Shown: positions 11,697 to 23,833, numbered from the stretch's first letter. The stretch: DNA of 64,000 nucleotides from Cryptomeria japonica (GCF_030272615.1 NC_081415.1:107113254-107177253); one strand, 5' to 3'. Numbers and translations are program-made. The notes: generated from the letters alone by a model not told the origin.

Positions 11697-12207
11697 TGTT
11701 GGCCATTTGGTGGAATTGATTATGTGTTGCATTTACATTTTGTCATTGATGCCAACACTAGTTATTTGAATGCTTTACTGACACCCTTCAGGTCTTGGTA
11801 GGATGAGTGGTTTTCTAGTCGGTTTAGATCTGACATGATCCGGTAGATGCCGCTATGATTTGGTTATGGAATTGGCTTATTCATGATACTCATATTCATA
11901 TTTAATCAATTGGTTCTGGTTTGGTGATCGAATTCTATCCTATTTTCTTAGAAGCTTCACTTCTAGTTCTAGCGAGGGTTTCACCGACAGAGATTTTGAT
12001 GAAGATCTTTGAGGACATGTATAAGTAGTGTTGGTGCATCTTCTAGTGGAGTTTCTAGATGTTGATGGTGATCTTGCTTGAGACTTGGCAAACGGAGATC
12101 ATTGTTGTAGCGTGTGGACCTATACTGGCTTCCGATTGACCTAGGTTATGGACCAACTTTAATGTATCATGTGGATTGGACCTCTCGATGTGTTTCTGGG
12201 ATGTCTT
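11697..12207 (+). repeat. D 3' LTR, first piece
   Basis: It starts TGTTGGCCATTTGG and matches 5898 onward. It carries the palindrome TTGTCATTGATGCCAA at 11740-11755 and stops at GTCTT (12203-12207), where C is inserted. The reading continues at 28247. Confidence 0.9.
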
Positions 12208-12983
12208 TGTTAGGATTCCCAAAGATACTAAGAAGGGGGGGGGGGGCGAATTAATATCTAACCGATTTATGGATTTTCTGAACATATTAAATAAATTACA
12301 TTCCAAAACAGTGTACCAGTAAACAAGAATTAATGCACTAAATAAGAACAATAACCACAACATAAAAGGCACACCATAACACAATATTTTTAATGAGGAA
12401 AACCAATGTGGGAAAAACCTCGGTGGGATTTGTGACCCACAATATTCGCTCACTAGCCAATAAGTGAATATTACTAATACAATAGGGGCCTACACCTACA
12501 AGAAGGCCAACTGCCTAAAGCTCATTGCTTAAATACAAAAAGAGAAGTCTCATTGACTTACAAAAATGGATTAAGTAAATCCAATATCATGTACTACTTC
12601 AGTTCAGTATCTGCTATGCCAAGTTTAGTACTGGTTTAAGGTCATGCAACCTCCATAAACCTTATTCCAAACTCTGCCTTAATATTCACACATTACTTTT
12701 GCAATAATCTAGCCATATCTACATTTCTTAAATGATCTACAAGATCTCATACTTATATGAGTCCTATTACAATTCACCTTGTCGGCTTACAAAAAGATTT
12801 AATAATTAAATACAATAAACAAAATCCTCTCGGCTAGGGTGCCAGTAAACATCTTTTTCGTTGTCAATGTTGATGTCTATGCTTATGTCAGTGTTTGCCA
12901 GTGCCATAAGATTGTAAGGTTGCCATAAATGACAATACCTTCAATCACCTACAATTTCTCATTGGAGTGTTCATTTTCCAACA
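12208..12983 (-). repeat. C 3' LTR (776 bp)
   Basis: On the minus strand it starts TGTTGGAAAATGAACACTCC at 12983 and ends GGGAATCCTAACA at 12208. The palindrome TTGCCATAAATGACAA is at 12920-12935 (plus-strand reading). The conserved AGGTTTTTCCCAC block lies near 12405-12425. A 12-base G run (12235-12246, a C run on the element strand) is longer than in the 5' copy, probably from slippage. Confidence 0.85.
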
Positions 12984-13205
12984 ATCTCCCCCTTTGGCAT
13001 TGATGGCAACACTCATGAGAAAAATCCAAAAAGTGTATCCAAAAAGTGTTGTCCAAAAAGATCTGCCAAAACTATGTGCTCCAAAAATGTGTGCTCCCCC
13101 TGAGTAGATGATCTCTTCTATCTTACTTCTTTTTCTCATCCTCTACTACTCCCCCTTTGGCATCAATGACAAAGGTTGTCAATTAATGTCAATTGAGTGT
13201 AGTTC
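12984..13205 (-). promoter_or_regulatory. C 3' UTR with polypurine tracts
   Basis: On the element strand the terminal tract CCAAAGGGGGAGATTG directly precedes the LTR, with the palindrome at 12994-13009. A second AAAGGGGGAG tract with its own palindrome copy (TTGGCATCAATGACAA on the plus strand, 13157-13172) lies upstream, and a further GGGGGAG tract is near 13096. This is the same multiple-tract arrangement as in the autonomous copia elements. Confidence 0.75.
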
Positions 13206-15381
13206 CTATCTGGATCCCTGTAACCAGTGGGTTACAATCTGATATAGATCCACTAATGCAAACTTTAGGCTATTACTGAACTTCTCACTTTCCTTTAGTG
13301 CTACTTCATTCCTTTGGATTGTACCAGTGTGTTTGTGCATTTTTTCTTCTGGTATCTTAAGTCCCGAAACAAGAGCCTCAAAAATCTCTTTTCTCAAAGA
13401 GATGAGGATATCTAGTTTAGGACCTAGTTTGCACTTCAGTTCCTTTGCTTTAAACTTTAATCTCTCCTTATCTTTTTCAAGTTTTTCAATTTTCTCTTCA
13501 TAGCCGGTAATTTTCTGTTCTACTACCGATATGGAGTGTAATGAACCTATTAAACTATCTGCAATATTATTGATTTCCTTTTGTTCTTTACTGATCTCTT
13601 TATCTATATCCTCTATCAAAATGGTTGTCTTACATGAATCTGTGTACAATTTCTTGAATTCCAAAATTATCTTGCCTAGTACCAGTAATAATGTATCTAT
13701 ATGTTCCTTACTCTTCTTTACTGTCTCCTCAAGGAATTTTTCCTTCTCTTTATTCATTTTCTCTCTGAAAGTCTCCTCATTGATCTGATAAATTGTTAAA
13801 AGATTGTTGGTTATATACTTAGACAATGTGTCTAATTGGCTTAAAGAATCTTTGTTTTCTATGTTACACTTGGGTGCAATCATCTTTAAAATTGGTATGG
13901 TGTCATCAATTGACTTATATGCAATTGCATTGCAATCAATTATTTTCTTAATTGAATCAAGCAATACCTCTATTACATTGATTGGTCAAAATTCTATCAG
14001 TGAAGAACCAGATGATTGACCAACTATCTTAACAATCTGTAATCCACCAGTGAGAGGAACCTCGTTGCTTATGGTGAACTCTGGTAGGTCAGTTTGAGTC
14101 TGGATTTCTACAAGCAAGGGTTTATGTTTCTTAGAGGATGCCGGTGGCACAAACTCTGTATTAACCTTTAACTAATCCTTCTTCTCTTATGATTTCTTAG
14201 AGCTTTCCACTGTCGGTTTTTCTGATTGTGACTTTGTGTTTTCTACCAGTTTCTCTGTGTTTACCTTTGAAATGTCTACAGCTGGTATCTCAATATATTT
14301 TTCATTGCTACTAGTTGTCAGTTTCTCAGTAGATACACTAGCATGTACACTAGTGGTATGTGCATTTCCTTTGTCCAGTGGGTTAGTTGATTGTTCAGTT
14401 TGTTGCTCAACCCCAATTTTAACGTTTCCAACAATATTTGTCTCAACTGTAATGTCTAGTGTTGGTGGCTCATTTTCCATGTCACTTGATTCCTTATCAA
14501 CCACAATGTTGACTTCCTGTGTGTCAATATTCATTGTATACAACACTTCTGAATCAGGATTTGTGTCCTCATGTGTTGTCTCCATACTCTCAACATTATC
14601 TGTCACTGGTGGTGTGTCAACACGTTGTTCCAATGGAGTATAAGAGGAAGGTGGGGGAAAGTTATCTATTATCTTTATTCTCAGAGGTCCACCTACCTTA
14701 CCTTTACCCTTATCTTTGTCCTTTTGGTAGACTTTAAAAGTCTTTGGTCTCTTAAGCTCTTCTTGTTTCTCTTTCTCAACAAAGAAAATATCCCATTTGT
14801 CTACAGTTTCTTCTGATATATCATTAACTCTGCCAACCATTAGTGCTACATGTTGGTGACCGGTTGAAAATACTGTCTGGTTAGCCTCACTTATCAATTC
14901 ATCAATTTCTTCTGTTCAATTCACTGGGTGAACTGCAAGTAGTTTCTCTATCTTCATATTTTTATCCAATTCAACAATTGATGCTCTCCTTGCTTCTAAC
15001 CTTCTATACAACTCATTGGGTAAATCATCTACAACCTCAATCAAAAATTTCTTGTAGATATCCAAGTGTAGGATAACACTATTTTCTATGCTTTCCTTTT
15101 CATCACTATTAAAAGTATCATACAACTTGCTAATGCTTGATAAGTTACCATTTTTCTATTATCTCATTCAAAAGGTTGTCAAGTGGAGGAACAACTTGTT
15201 TTTCTTTCATTTCTTTGGTGTCAACTTCTTTGCTGGAGGCCTAATTGCCTGTTGTTTCTGTTTGGTTCTCTTGGGTGCAGGAGAGGGTACTAGTGAGGGT
15301 TTTCTTTTTCTTTCTACCCTTTTGAATTATACCAGTATTTCACTATCAGATGAGGTAGCAACAGGTGAAAGATGTGTTTCT
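13206..15381 (-). pseudogene. C ORF2, C-terminal part (unknown function, coiled coil)
   Basis: This is the downstream half of the long C ORF, separated from its upstream half (17058-18343) by insert I. Removing I plus one TSD (1671 bp) keeps the frame. Open stretches on the minus strand are 15125-14916 (YDTFNSDEKESIE..., LPNELYRRLEARR), 14897-14187 (basic, then Thr/Ser/Glu-rich, low complexity) and 13964-13206 (long heptad coiled coil, many KEK/LEK). All three are in one frame with a few stops between. The YDTFNSDEKESIE...LPNELY part corresponds to EYFDDFNDNEIEE...VPNSLY in H near 35575-35700. No known domain is recognised and I see no membrane segment. It is structural or Env-like by position only, and that is speculation. 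Confidence 0.6.
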
Positions 15382-15386
15382 AGTTG

Positions 15387-17052
15387 TGTGTAGGGTAAAA
15401 AGCGAGACTAGGTTAACATGCCCTAATCCTACCTTTTGACACACATTACGGAATATGAAAGAGCCTAGAGGTATCACACAATTGGGTACTTCTTCTTGTG
15501 AAAGAGAGAGCCACGGGCTACCTATTAGGATTTCTATTCCTTTGTTGTAATCGAAAGATAAAATGATGCAAGTTCAAGTCCTAATCCCAAAATGCATGCA
15601 TAAACGAATAACAAGATTGCAGAATTGAGATTAAACAATGAACAAATGCAAATACAAGGACAAAACAAGAATGTAGATGCATACCCAGAGTCAAAATCTG
15701 ACTGAAAATGTTCAGGATGGGGGAGTGGGCACCACTGTCCTGATACTGTGTCGGAAACTGCACCTGAAATTGCTGTTTTGCACCCCGGAAGGCTATTGGA
15801 ACTGTCAGAAATGTTGTCTGTCCAGAGGACCAGGGCGCCCAGCGCCTCTGTCCCAGGGACCAAGGTGCCCAGTGCCCCTGTCCTGGCAGGACCAGGGTGC
15901 CTAGCACCCCTATCCAGGTCTTCTGCTCTGCAATTGAATGTGGAGTGTTGTCCCGACCTGCTCTTCCCGGATCTGTATCCTGCGGCGTCGTCCGAGTCTT
16001 GAAACATGCGCTTATATCTGAAAAGGGTGTGTGGGTGGCTATATAGAGTTTTGCCTTAGTCAAACCCCCGCTTCGGTGATTTCCACCTCCACGAATAGCC
16101 AAGTTGTATTGTAAATGTATTGTGTGTGCAGACCTAGTGTGTGTGCAAGGTCCTAAAATGCAAGAAAGCAAACTAGAGCAACCTAGAAAGTAAACCCTAA
16201 TTGCTTGTAAATGATGTAAATGCTCTAAATCAAGATGCAAAATGATCTAAAGCATGAATAAGTGATATATTGAAGCTTATGCAAAGACATGAAAACAACA
16301 TGAAATCATACCCAACCCTCAAGGGAGGGGTACAAGCCAATCTCCAGTCGGTAATCTCCTATTGTTCTTCAATGTCTTCCAAGCCCTAAATGGATGAATG
16401 AAATTGATAAGTGCTTGATAGAGGAATGTTGAATGTTGTTGAAGTCTTCCAAGATCTTCTCTTTCGCTGCATATGAGGTTCCTGAAAACAAAATTCCCAT
16501 CCCTTCAAATGAAGAAAGAGAGCTCTTATGTAGGAAACCCTAGGTCGTAATTTCATCTTTTGGCGGACCTAGAGATTGAATATCCCGCCAATTTCTTGGG
16601 GTTAAGCTTTATTTTATGATTGGATCGCGCCCCTAAAATTTCAGGAAAAATGTCCGGGACCATGTGCACTCCGGGCACCATGGTCCCGACAACTTTTCAC
16701 CAAATTTCTAGGGCCGTCGGATATGATGATTTTAGAGAGAATCCCGAAGTTACAGGTGATTTCGAGATGTTTTGACCCCCGAAACCAAGCCCCCAAGTTC
16801 AAAATAGGACTTAATTAGGGTTTTTGATTGAATGATGCATTGGAGGAATAACATGAAAAGGGCACACTTTGACAAAAGGGCCCATCCTTATGATGCGAAG
16901 AACGATGAGATAGGACCTTAGACCTAATTAATTTGATTAATTAAGTGCTAAAGGAGAAATGCAATGCAAAATGTAAAATGCGCCAAGGCGGGTGCTAAAC
17001 TAGGTGTGAAATTGTACCACCCTAGCAAGTGCGTACAATTTACGATGCTACA
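15387..17052. repeat. Insert I: solo-LTR-like element (1666 bp)
   Basis: It starts TGTGTAGGGTAAAAAGCG and ends ACGATGCTACA, with AGTTG on both sides (15382-15386, 17053-17057). It contains no coding signal and no PBS or PPT, so a solo LTR left by LTR-LTR recombination is the simplest reading. It has a triple GC-rich repeat of about 30 bp (GACCAGGGCGCCCAGCGCC type, about 15827-15905) and a 9-bp-stem inverted repeat GGGACCATG...CATGGTCCC (16656-16687). Both modules resemble ones in the F LTR, which suggests a related gypsy family. Orientation is unresolved. Confidence 0.65.
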
Positions 17053-17057
17053 AGTTG

Positions 17058-18343
17058 TAACCCTTCCAAGTCTCTCTCCTTAATACCAGTTTTATTCAAT
17101 ATGTCTTCCTTGATTGCTTTTGCCTTCCTTGTTCCTTTTCTAACTATTTGTTCAATTTTCTTTATTCTTTTCTATGACTGAATGTTGCTTTCAATTGTTT
17201 CCGTACTTCCAAATATTTTCTCTATTGGATCTTTAGGGGCTTCAAGGAGGGATTTTGCATAAGTTTCTATTATGTTCTCATCAGCCTCATATCCCATCTC
17301 TGTAACCCAAATAGTCCTCGGAACCACTGCTTCCATCCAGATTTCATCTTTCTTTATCACAAAGCATATCTCCTTTTGATATTTGTCAATTATAGATTGA
17401 GATATCCTTAACCTAGTTTTCATCCTAGCCTTTAATGCCTGAAAGTGTTCATTTATGTTCTTTTCTTTGTCATCTCCCATGTTGTTTAGTATGTCCAGAA
17501 GTTGTTTTCCTACTAGTATGTCAAAACCAAAATCCTTTCTACCAATACTAGGTACTTCCTTGGTAATATATAACATCAAACATACAAGTAGGCTGCCAAA
17601 TCTGAATGTACCTTTCTTATCACCTTTGATCTTGCTCAGATTGTCTATCAGTTCATCCTTCAACCATTCACATATGTCAATCTTTGCATTGTTGTTTACC
17701 ATGTCATAGGCACTTTTGATACATAAGCTAGAAACAAAGTTTAATCTATTCGCATGTGTAGCCTTGTATCCAAGAATCATGCTAATGAACCTTACATTGA
17801 TATCCTTTACATCATTTCTCTCAAGGATCTCTTGTCAAAGGTTGCACTAGTTAGGGTCATTATAGTGTCATTTGGAACCTTTTTAGTCTTTTTAGGCCTG
17901 CTACCGGTGGAAGGTAAGCCTATCACTGCCCTAACTGCTTCTTTTATTATCTTGTGAATGGAATCCAACCAAAATAGCTCCCCATGTACTTTGATTAACA
18001 CAATCCTTATAACATTCTTTGAAAAATCAAGGATACTAAGAATCTCCACAAAACCTAGGGTTTCAACTATCTTATGTTTTGGTTTCACATTTCCATTAAC
18101 ATCACAAATTATTGTTCTATACATGTTCATTATCTCTTCATCTCCTAGTTATTCAATATAAAAATGTATGTAAATTCTAGGATCCTCAGCATATGCAACT
18201 CCTTTGGGTATTTTTGAAAATTCTCCTAGGGTATCATCTTTCTTCGCAATTTCGGTAATAATTTTAAATATGGGCCTAAGGTGCTTAACAACTTCAATTA
18301 TAGTAGGGTTTGTAATGAATTCAGGTGTAGAGGAGGAAACCAT
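17058..18343 (-). pseudogene. C ORF2, N-terminal part (conserved with H)
   Basis: The ATG at 18343 starts MVSSSTPEFITNPTI. Open stretches 18343-18149 and 18130-17807 share one frame; 17780-17172 is in another, so a frameshift lies near 17790-17807. The last stretch contains GYKATHANRLNFVSS, FRFGSLLVCLML, RLRISQSIIDKYQKEICF and EAVVPR...VTEMGYEAD (MGYE at 17297-17286). H has the same blocks in the same order (GYQTFYASRINFVSV, FKFGQVLVGLFF, RIRISSDIVKKYEEDIFF, EVVEPR...VEPMGYEVM). I do not know the family. The helical, Cys-poor block vaguely recalls the plant transposon/Env-like ORFs found in some Sireviruses, which is an inference to be tested. Confidence 0.65.
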
Positions 18344-18755
18344 TGTTATAAATACCTTAATTTGCCTCTAGGTTTAAATGCTTGGACGATTTGCTTCACT
18401 TCTCATTGTGGATGCCTTGGCTCAAGACTTTTGAGCTCTAAGGAAATTTGAATGCTTGGTGAATGAAAAAAGAGCCAAAATGCTTTCTTTATAATGTCAT
18501 TTCCTTCAACTACCACATTAAATGCCCATCGGTTAAGTGAAAAATTAACTCATCTGCCAGTAAAGAAGTAATTCAACTTCTCACCATCAACTAAGGGTAA
18601 ACTAGCATGTTTTACAATTTCTTGTCATGCCCCCAAGGGATTATTTCTCAGTTAGATGAAGAATCTCCTACCGCTGGAGTGGTACTTTGTTTTGTCGGTG
18701 GAGGAATATTCACATCAACATTCTAATCTGACTTTCTAATCCATTGTTTTAAAAA
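18344..18755 (-). other. C inter-ORF spacer
   Basis: There is no clear coding signal between the Gag-like ORF and ORF2. The minus-strand reading downstream of the last zinc knuckle stays weakly coding-like but is full of stops. H has a comparable spacer (33669-34069). Confidence 0.5.
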
Positions 18756-19754
18756 TTATTTCTTTACTACTTCAACTTTCTCTTTACCTTTCAAACTAGA
18801 TCCTTTGTTGTTTGTCGGTGATGCCTTACTTCTACAAAAATTTTCAATATGTCCAATTTTGTTACAAGCATAACAAGTCACATTATTTTTCTGAATTTCT
18901 TTTCCATATCCTATGCCGGTTTGTGTTTGATTATATAAGTGTCCAAATCTTCCACAAACATAACATCTTACATTCATTCTGCAATTTTCTGAATTATGAC
19001 CAACTTTGTTTCATTTAGAACATTGACCGGTGGGTGCATTAGTGTTTTCATAGTTTCTAGATCTACACTGGTTTTCTCTATGACCATACTTGATACAGTT
19101 AAAGCATTTCCCATTAAATTTATAAGCACTGGGTTGTCTTACCATTTTACTATGATCATGATTGTTTGTAGTGCCGAAGCTTTCACCAACTTTAAAGCCA
19201 AGGCCATTTGTATCTCCATTAGGTTTCTGATTTTTCAACATGTCATCAAGTTCTTCTAAACTTTTCTTAAATTTTTCCTTGTGTTGATTTGCAATAGCCA
19301 ACTCATTTTCCAGGAAATCCTTCTATCTCATGAGCTCATTTTTATCATGTTCCAAGTGAATCATATCTATTTTTAACATATCATTCTCATGACTGAGTCT
19401 TAGATTTTCATTTGCAGCATCATTGATTCTTCTAGCCAAATCATCTTCATTCTTCTTTCTATTTTTAGCTTCTTTACAAAATATCATGGTCATATATTGC
19501 ATCTCATTTCTCAAAGACATGCTCTCTTGTTTCAACTTGCTTACAAGTTCATTAAGAGTCTCTTTTTCATCATCATCACTCTCTATCTTCTCATGAAGTT
19601 CTCTTCTTTTGTTCCTAGCAATAGTAGGATTCTCCTGAAGTCCTTGAATGATTTCCTATGTAGGCTTCAGATCATCTTCAAGTTTGATATTCTTCAATTT
19701 TTCTGCATCATAATCTGCAAGAGATGTTTCCAGTTGCTTTCTCAGATTATCCAT
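18756..19754 (-). pseudogene. C ORF1: coiled-coil, multi-CCHC Gag-like protein
   Basis: The ATG at 19754 (MDNLRKQLETSLADYDAEKL) opens one continuous minus-strand frame to the stop at 18756, about 333 codons, broken by three or four internal stops (for example near 19322 and 19010). The N-terminal two-thirds is a heptad coiled coil. It is followed by KNQKPNGDTNGLGF, which resembles the GLGF segment after the coiled coil in SIRE/Maximus Gag. Next come four zinc knuckles: CFNCIKYGHRENQC (intact), CSKxNKVGHNSENC (second Cys replaced by a stop), CYVCGRFGHLYNQ (last Cys missing) and CYACNKIGHIENFC (intact). It likely bound element RNA and assembled particles. The usual N-terminal copia Gag block is absent. 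Confidence 0.7.
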
Positions 19755-19811
19755 CTGTACCAGTGTTAAAATCTCCCTCAAGATGTTAGGCTTTTTAAAA
19801 TAGGGGACCAG

Positions 19812-19823
19812 GCTCTAATACCA
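19812..19823 (-). promoter_or_regulatory. C primer-binding site
   Basis: The minus strand reads TGGTATTAGAGC, one C-to-T change from the initiator-Met PBS of the other copia elements, two bases after the 5' LTR end. The same PBS class supports use of the same priming machinery. Confidence 0.8.
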
Positions 19824-19825
19824 AT

Positions 19826-19842
19826 TGTTAGGATTCCCAAAG
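19826..19842 (-). repeat. C 5' LTR, terminal 17 bp
   Basis: TGTTAGGATTCCCAAAG on the plus strand matches 12208 onward. B1 cuts the LTR here, and CAAAG (19838-19842) is the left target duplicate of B1. The rest of the LTR is 27488-28241. Confidence 0.9.
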
Positions 19843-21319
19843 TGTTGGCATTTCAATAAGGAAATTGAGAAGGTTGTTGATGACTACAAATATAACTGGT
19901 TAAGGATATTTACTGTCTTAATATTATTATTTTGTCATTGATGTCAAGAAATTGATTTTCTATTTCAGTATGATGTTGCCATATCTTAAGAAGTATGTTT
20001 AGAATAGAGTTAAGAAGTCGGTAAAAGAATTAGAAAAGAATGTGATAAATAAGGGGTGGAATAAGTTATTCAATGGGCAACTTTTACCGAGTTAGACAAT
20101 GATGAGATCATGATGTTTAGATTATTTTGATATTCTACATATGTTATTGATTGTAAGGTTAATACTATAATATGCTACCAAGCAAAGAACCTAGTTAGTA
20201 AACCCTAAGGAACTGAGAATAGGTTATCACTATTTGGTTAATGAAGGCAGAATGTCTACCGAGTGAAGTTTAGTATTTACCGAGTTGCAACCGAGTAATA
20301 ACAGAATGCATTGAATGTATAAAAGCATTATTTAATGAAGGAAGCTGATGAGATGGAGTTGATTAAATGATTGGTAAGCCGTGAATAAAGTTTGTTAAGG
20401 ATCTATGGAAAAGGAAGATCGGCAGGAAGATCTACAGCTCAAATTGAACCGCAATACCCTAGCACAAGTTCCAAGGCAAGGTAAAACATTTTCAGATCAA
20501 AGGATACATTGAACCTAGTCAAATTTGAAGATCTGATGGCTATGATTGATCATGGGAAATGTGATCAAGGAGATTGAGCGATTGGAAAAATTGTTTATAA
20601 ATAAGGTATTATTGATAAACAATGTATGCAGGCAAGTGTATGCACAGGGATGCAACACAGTGATCACCGAGCACATAAGCTTGAAGACCTGTTTTGATAA
20701 TAGAGTATAGAGCCTAGCAAAAGGACAAGATGAGTCCTATGATGAGATTGTACTGAGAAAATAAGGATCTGCTTTAGCATTTTAGATGTGAAGTTGCAAA
20801 CATGTTTTTATTACTATTATTTTGTGAAGTGACAGAAAATCTCTTAACCGAGTGGACTTAAAAGTCTTATTTGTAAAATCCTCTAGCAAGGTGACATTTA
20901 GATTCAGCATTTGAAACCCTTTAACAAGGTCATCTCTAACAAGGTGAAGATCCTAATAGATCTAAGGGAAATCCCTTAACCGGGTCACATCTAGCAATGT
21001 GTTTGTAATCTTTAACAGGATTTTCTTTTAACTGAGCATACTCTAGAAGAGTATATTTCTTAGTGGGTCTGAAATCCCACAGTGGTTTTTCCCTATTTGG
21101 CTTTCCACATTAAATCTAGTGTTATGAGTGTTATGATGTTTATATGCTTTTGAGTTTGCATGTTTAGCAATTTTGGTTATATTACTGATGTATAGATTAC
21201 AGAGGTTGAATTTGTTGTTTTTATGGATGATTAAGTTTGTATGATTCACCCCCCCCCCCCCCCTCGTCTCATCTTGTTAGCTTGACATCTATACTAAAAA
21301 TTTAGTATCAAAACTATCA
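19843..21319 (+). repeat. B1 5' LTR (1477 bp)
   Basis: It begins TGTTGGCATTTCAATAAGG and ends AACTATCA. Signals: the palindrome TTGTCATTGATGTCAA near 19932, TATA box TTTATAAATAAGG near 20594, an array of CC...GG inverted modules at about 20835-21060, CAGTGGTTTTTCCC near 21079, and a run of 15 C near 21249-21263. Confidence 0.9.
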
Positions 21320-21321
21320 AT

Positions 21322-21333
21322 TGGTATCAGAGC
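21322..21333 (+). promoter_or_regulatory. B1 primer-binding site
   Basis: TGGTATCAGAGC lies two bases after the LTR end and is a perfect initiator-Met PBS. Confidence 0.92.
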
Positions 21334-21384
21334 TTTGGACTCCGGAAGAAAAAGTCTATAGGTACTTGAGGCAAAGATCCAAAG

Positions 21385-22740
21385 ATGTACAAGAGGGATG
21401 CACTGAAGCTGAACAAGTCAAGTTTCTCTACATGGTAGAAAAGGATGAAGCTACACTTATCAGGAGTTGTAGAATATGTTGTATATTATTTGGAGAATGA
21501 TTTCATTACACCGAGCACCTATCCATTGACAATGGAAGAGATAAAGGTAAAGCAAGAACATATCCAAGCATTGATTGAAATAATATCTGCATTGACCGAC
21601 TCAGAGTTTAATGACTTAGAAGGTTGCAATGATGCAAAGGCAATGTGGGATAAGCTCATATCTATGTATGGTGGAGATGAACATGTTCAAAGAGCAAAAG
21701 TGGATAGTCTAAGAGGACAACTTTAATCTATGAGGATGAATGAAGGTGAGAACATAACCCAGTACAATACAAGACTAAAGGAGATTGTCAATCAAATCAA
21801 AGGAGTAGGTGGAACTATTGAAGAAAAGGATATAACAAGTAAGTTGTTAAGAACCCTTCTACCAGCTTATGTAATCCGAGTCTCTGCAATCAATGAATTG
21901 AGGTCTGTACCCAATATGCCAGTTTGTTTAGATGCTACTATTGGTAAGCTACATGCTTTTGAGTTAAGTAATTTTGATAACAGTGGGTCATTGGTAAATA
22001 AAGTAGAATCTGCTTTCAGTTCTTTTCATCTTGATGAATCTAATGATTACAATGATAGAATGAGTAAGTATACTGAAGGAGATCACAATGGAGAAAGTGA
22101 GAGATTTCACAAGAATAAGGAAAAAGTACACAAGTTGTATGAAGAAATCAGGAAGCAAGAAGAGTTTGAAGCACTATTAGCTAGAAGGTTACTGAGAGGT
22201 AAAGGTAAGTATAAGGGAAAGCTACCTTTAAAATGTTTCAATTATGATAAGATTGGACATATGGCTTCTAACTGTCCTGACAGAGAATCTAGTGAAAAGA
22301 GAGATTACTAAGATGATAGACAAAAAGATAATCATCACAGAGGACAATGAGATTTCAGAGGAAGAGATAAGAAAACATGCCTAATAGCTGATGAGGAATC
22401 TAATGATGATAAATCAGATGAAACTGATATAGAGGAAGTTGTTTATGTAGCTATCAAAGATGGATCAGATGAAGAAAGGTATGAAAAAAAAGCTCTACTA
22501 TCTCATATAAGTAAAAATGATTCTTGGATCATAGATAGTGGATGTTCACATCACATGACAGGTGATAAACACAAGTTTGTTATATTAGAAGACTATGATG
22601 GAGGCTATGTAAGATTTGGTAATGATGCACCATGTCCGGTAAAAGGTAAGGGATCTATAACACTTCTTGACAATGCAAAATGCAATGATGTTTATTGGGT
22701 TGAGGGCTTGAAATACAATTTTTTGAGTGTAGCATAGCTA
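21385..22740 (+). pseudogene. Copia Gag-protease region (B1)
   Basis: The ATG at 21385 starts MYKRDALKLNKSSFSTW, then a TAG at 21436-21438 where B2 has CAG. Open Gag stretches are 21445-21726 and 21730-22311, with the typical MWDKLISMYGGDEHV and GGTIEEKDITSKLLRTL segments. The zinc knuckle is CFNYDKIGHMASNC, so the second Cys is Tyr (B2 keeps CFNCDKIGHMASNY, which has lost the last Cys instead). Protease active site WIIDSGCSHHMTGDK lies at about 22523-22567. The pre-integrase signal VYWVEGLKYNFLSVA ends at 22737. Stops follow at 22309 and 22735 and between these points. Confidence 0.88.
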
Positions 22741-23833
22741 AACAACACAGGTTACTAAATAGAATTTTAGAATGGAATTGTCAAAGTTCATGACAAACAT
22801 GGAAAGTTAGCTGCTACTTGGACACAAACAAAAGGTAACACATTTCACCTTGACTCAACTTGGAATAATTGTCTATATGCAAAGATAGATGATACTTGGT
22901 TATGACATAAAAGGTTTTGTCATGTAAATTTTGATAATCTGATCAAAATAAGCAAGAAGCACCAAGTAAGAGGTCTACCGAGTCTTGAAAAACCTGAGAA
23001 TGCTATGTGCTGAGGATGCCAAATGGGAAAGATGACAAGATAAAGATTTACAAGTAAGTCCTACACTTCTAAGGGAATTTTAGATCTTGTGCATACTGAT
23101 CTTTGTGGTCCTATGAAAGTTTAGAGTTACTATGGAGATAAATATTTCATATTATTTGTGGATTATTACTCAAGGATGATGTCAGTAATGTTCCTAAAAG
23201 AAAAAACAGAAGCTTTTCAAATGTTTAACAAGAGTTGAAAATGAGACAGGAAGACACCTGAAATGTCTTAGATCAGACAGAGGAGGAGAGTTCACATCTG
23301 ATGAGTTCAACTTATTCTGCAATGATCATGGTATTAAAAGACAAGTATCTGCATCAAGAACCCCATAGCAAAATGGAATAGCTGAAAGAAGAAACAGATC
23401 TATTATGGATTGTGCTAGAACCCTGATGATTGAAAAGAAAGTGCCACAAACATTTTGGAGAGAAGCAATAAGCACAGCAGTGTACACCCTGAACCGAGTA
23501 CAACTAAAGAAAGGAACTTTGAAGACACCATATGAAATTTGGTATGACAAGAAACCTAATGTAAGTTATTTTAAAATCTTTGTAAGTAAATGCTATGTTT
23601 ACAAAGATGATAGAAATGGCAAGTTTGATCAGAAAAGTGAAGAAGGAACATTTCTTGGTTATTCTTCTAGAAGCAAAGCATTTAAATGTCTGATCAAATC
23701 ATCTAAAAAAATAGTAGAAAGTGCAAATGTGAAAATTGATGAATTTGCAGTAAGAAATGATGAAGAAAATTCCAAGGAACTAGAAGATTATGATGAATTT
23801 GTCTATGTTCAACCAACAAGTCTTACTGAGTAG
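22741..23833 (+). pseudogene. Copia integrase (B1)
   Basis: The zinc-binding start is decayed (GCQMGKMT region near 23010). The first Asp context TDLCGPMKV is at about 23098, the second Asp RSDRGGEFTSDEF at about 23271, and the Glu region QNGIAERRNRSI at about 23368-23402. An 11-bp deletion relative to B2 at about 23222-23235 shifts the frame. The open stretch 23405-23833 covers the C-terminal part (PQTFWREAISTAVYTLN, FLGYSSRSKAFKCL). Several TAG stops sit where B2 has CAA, for example 23122-23124. Confidence 0.85.

Noticed and set aside
12055-12453. Minus-strand open frame of 132 codons spanning the D/C junction
   Set aside because: It crosses an LTR-LTR insertion boundary and so cannot be an ancestral gene.
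13206-13964. Long coiled-coil minus-strand frame as a host gene (myosin- or kinesin-like)
   Set aside because: It is in frame with the rest of C ORF2 and lies between the C polypurine tract and LTRs; no motor or host domain is seen.
14236-14643. Plus-strand open frame of 135 codons
   Set aside because: It is antisense to the Thr/Ser/Glu-rich part of C ORF2, whose frame is supported by homology to H.
15534-16240. Overlapping minus-strand open frames of 157 and 219 codons
   Set aside because: They lie inside insert I, are GC-rich and repeat-driven, and match no recognised domain. Two long overlapping frames in a repeat are best explained by composition.
21249-21263. C runs as possible telomere-like or G-quadruplex elements
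   Set aside because: They are single homopolymer runs at a fixed LTR position and lack the repeated G-tract spacing of telomeres or classic quadruplexes.
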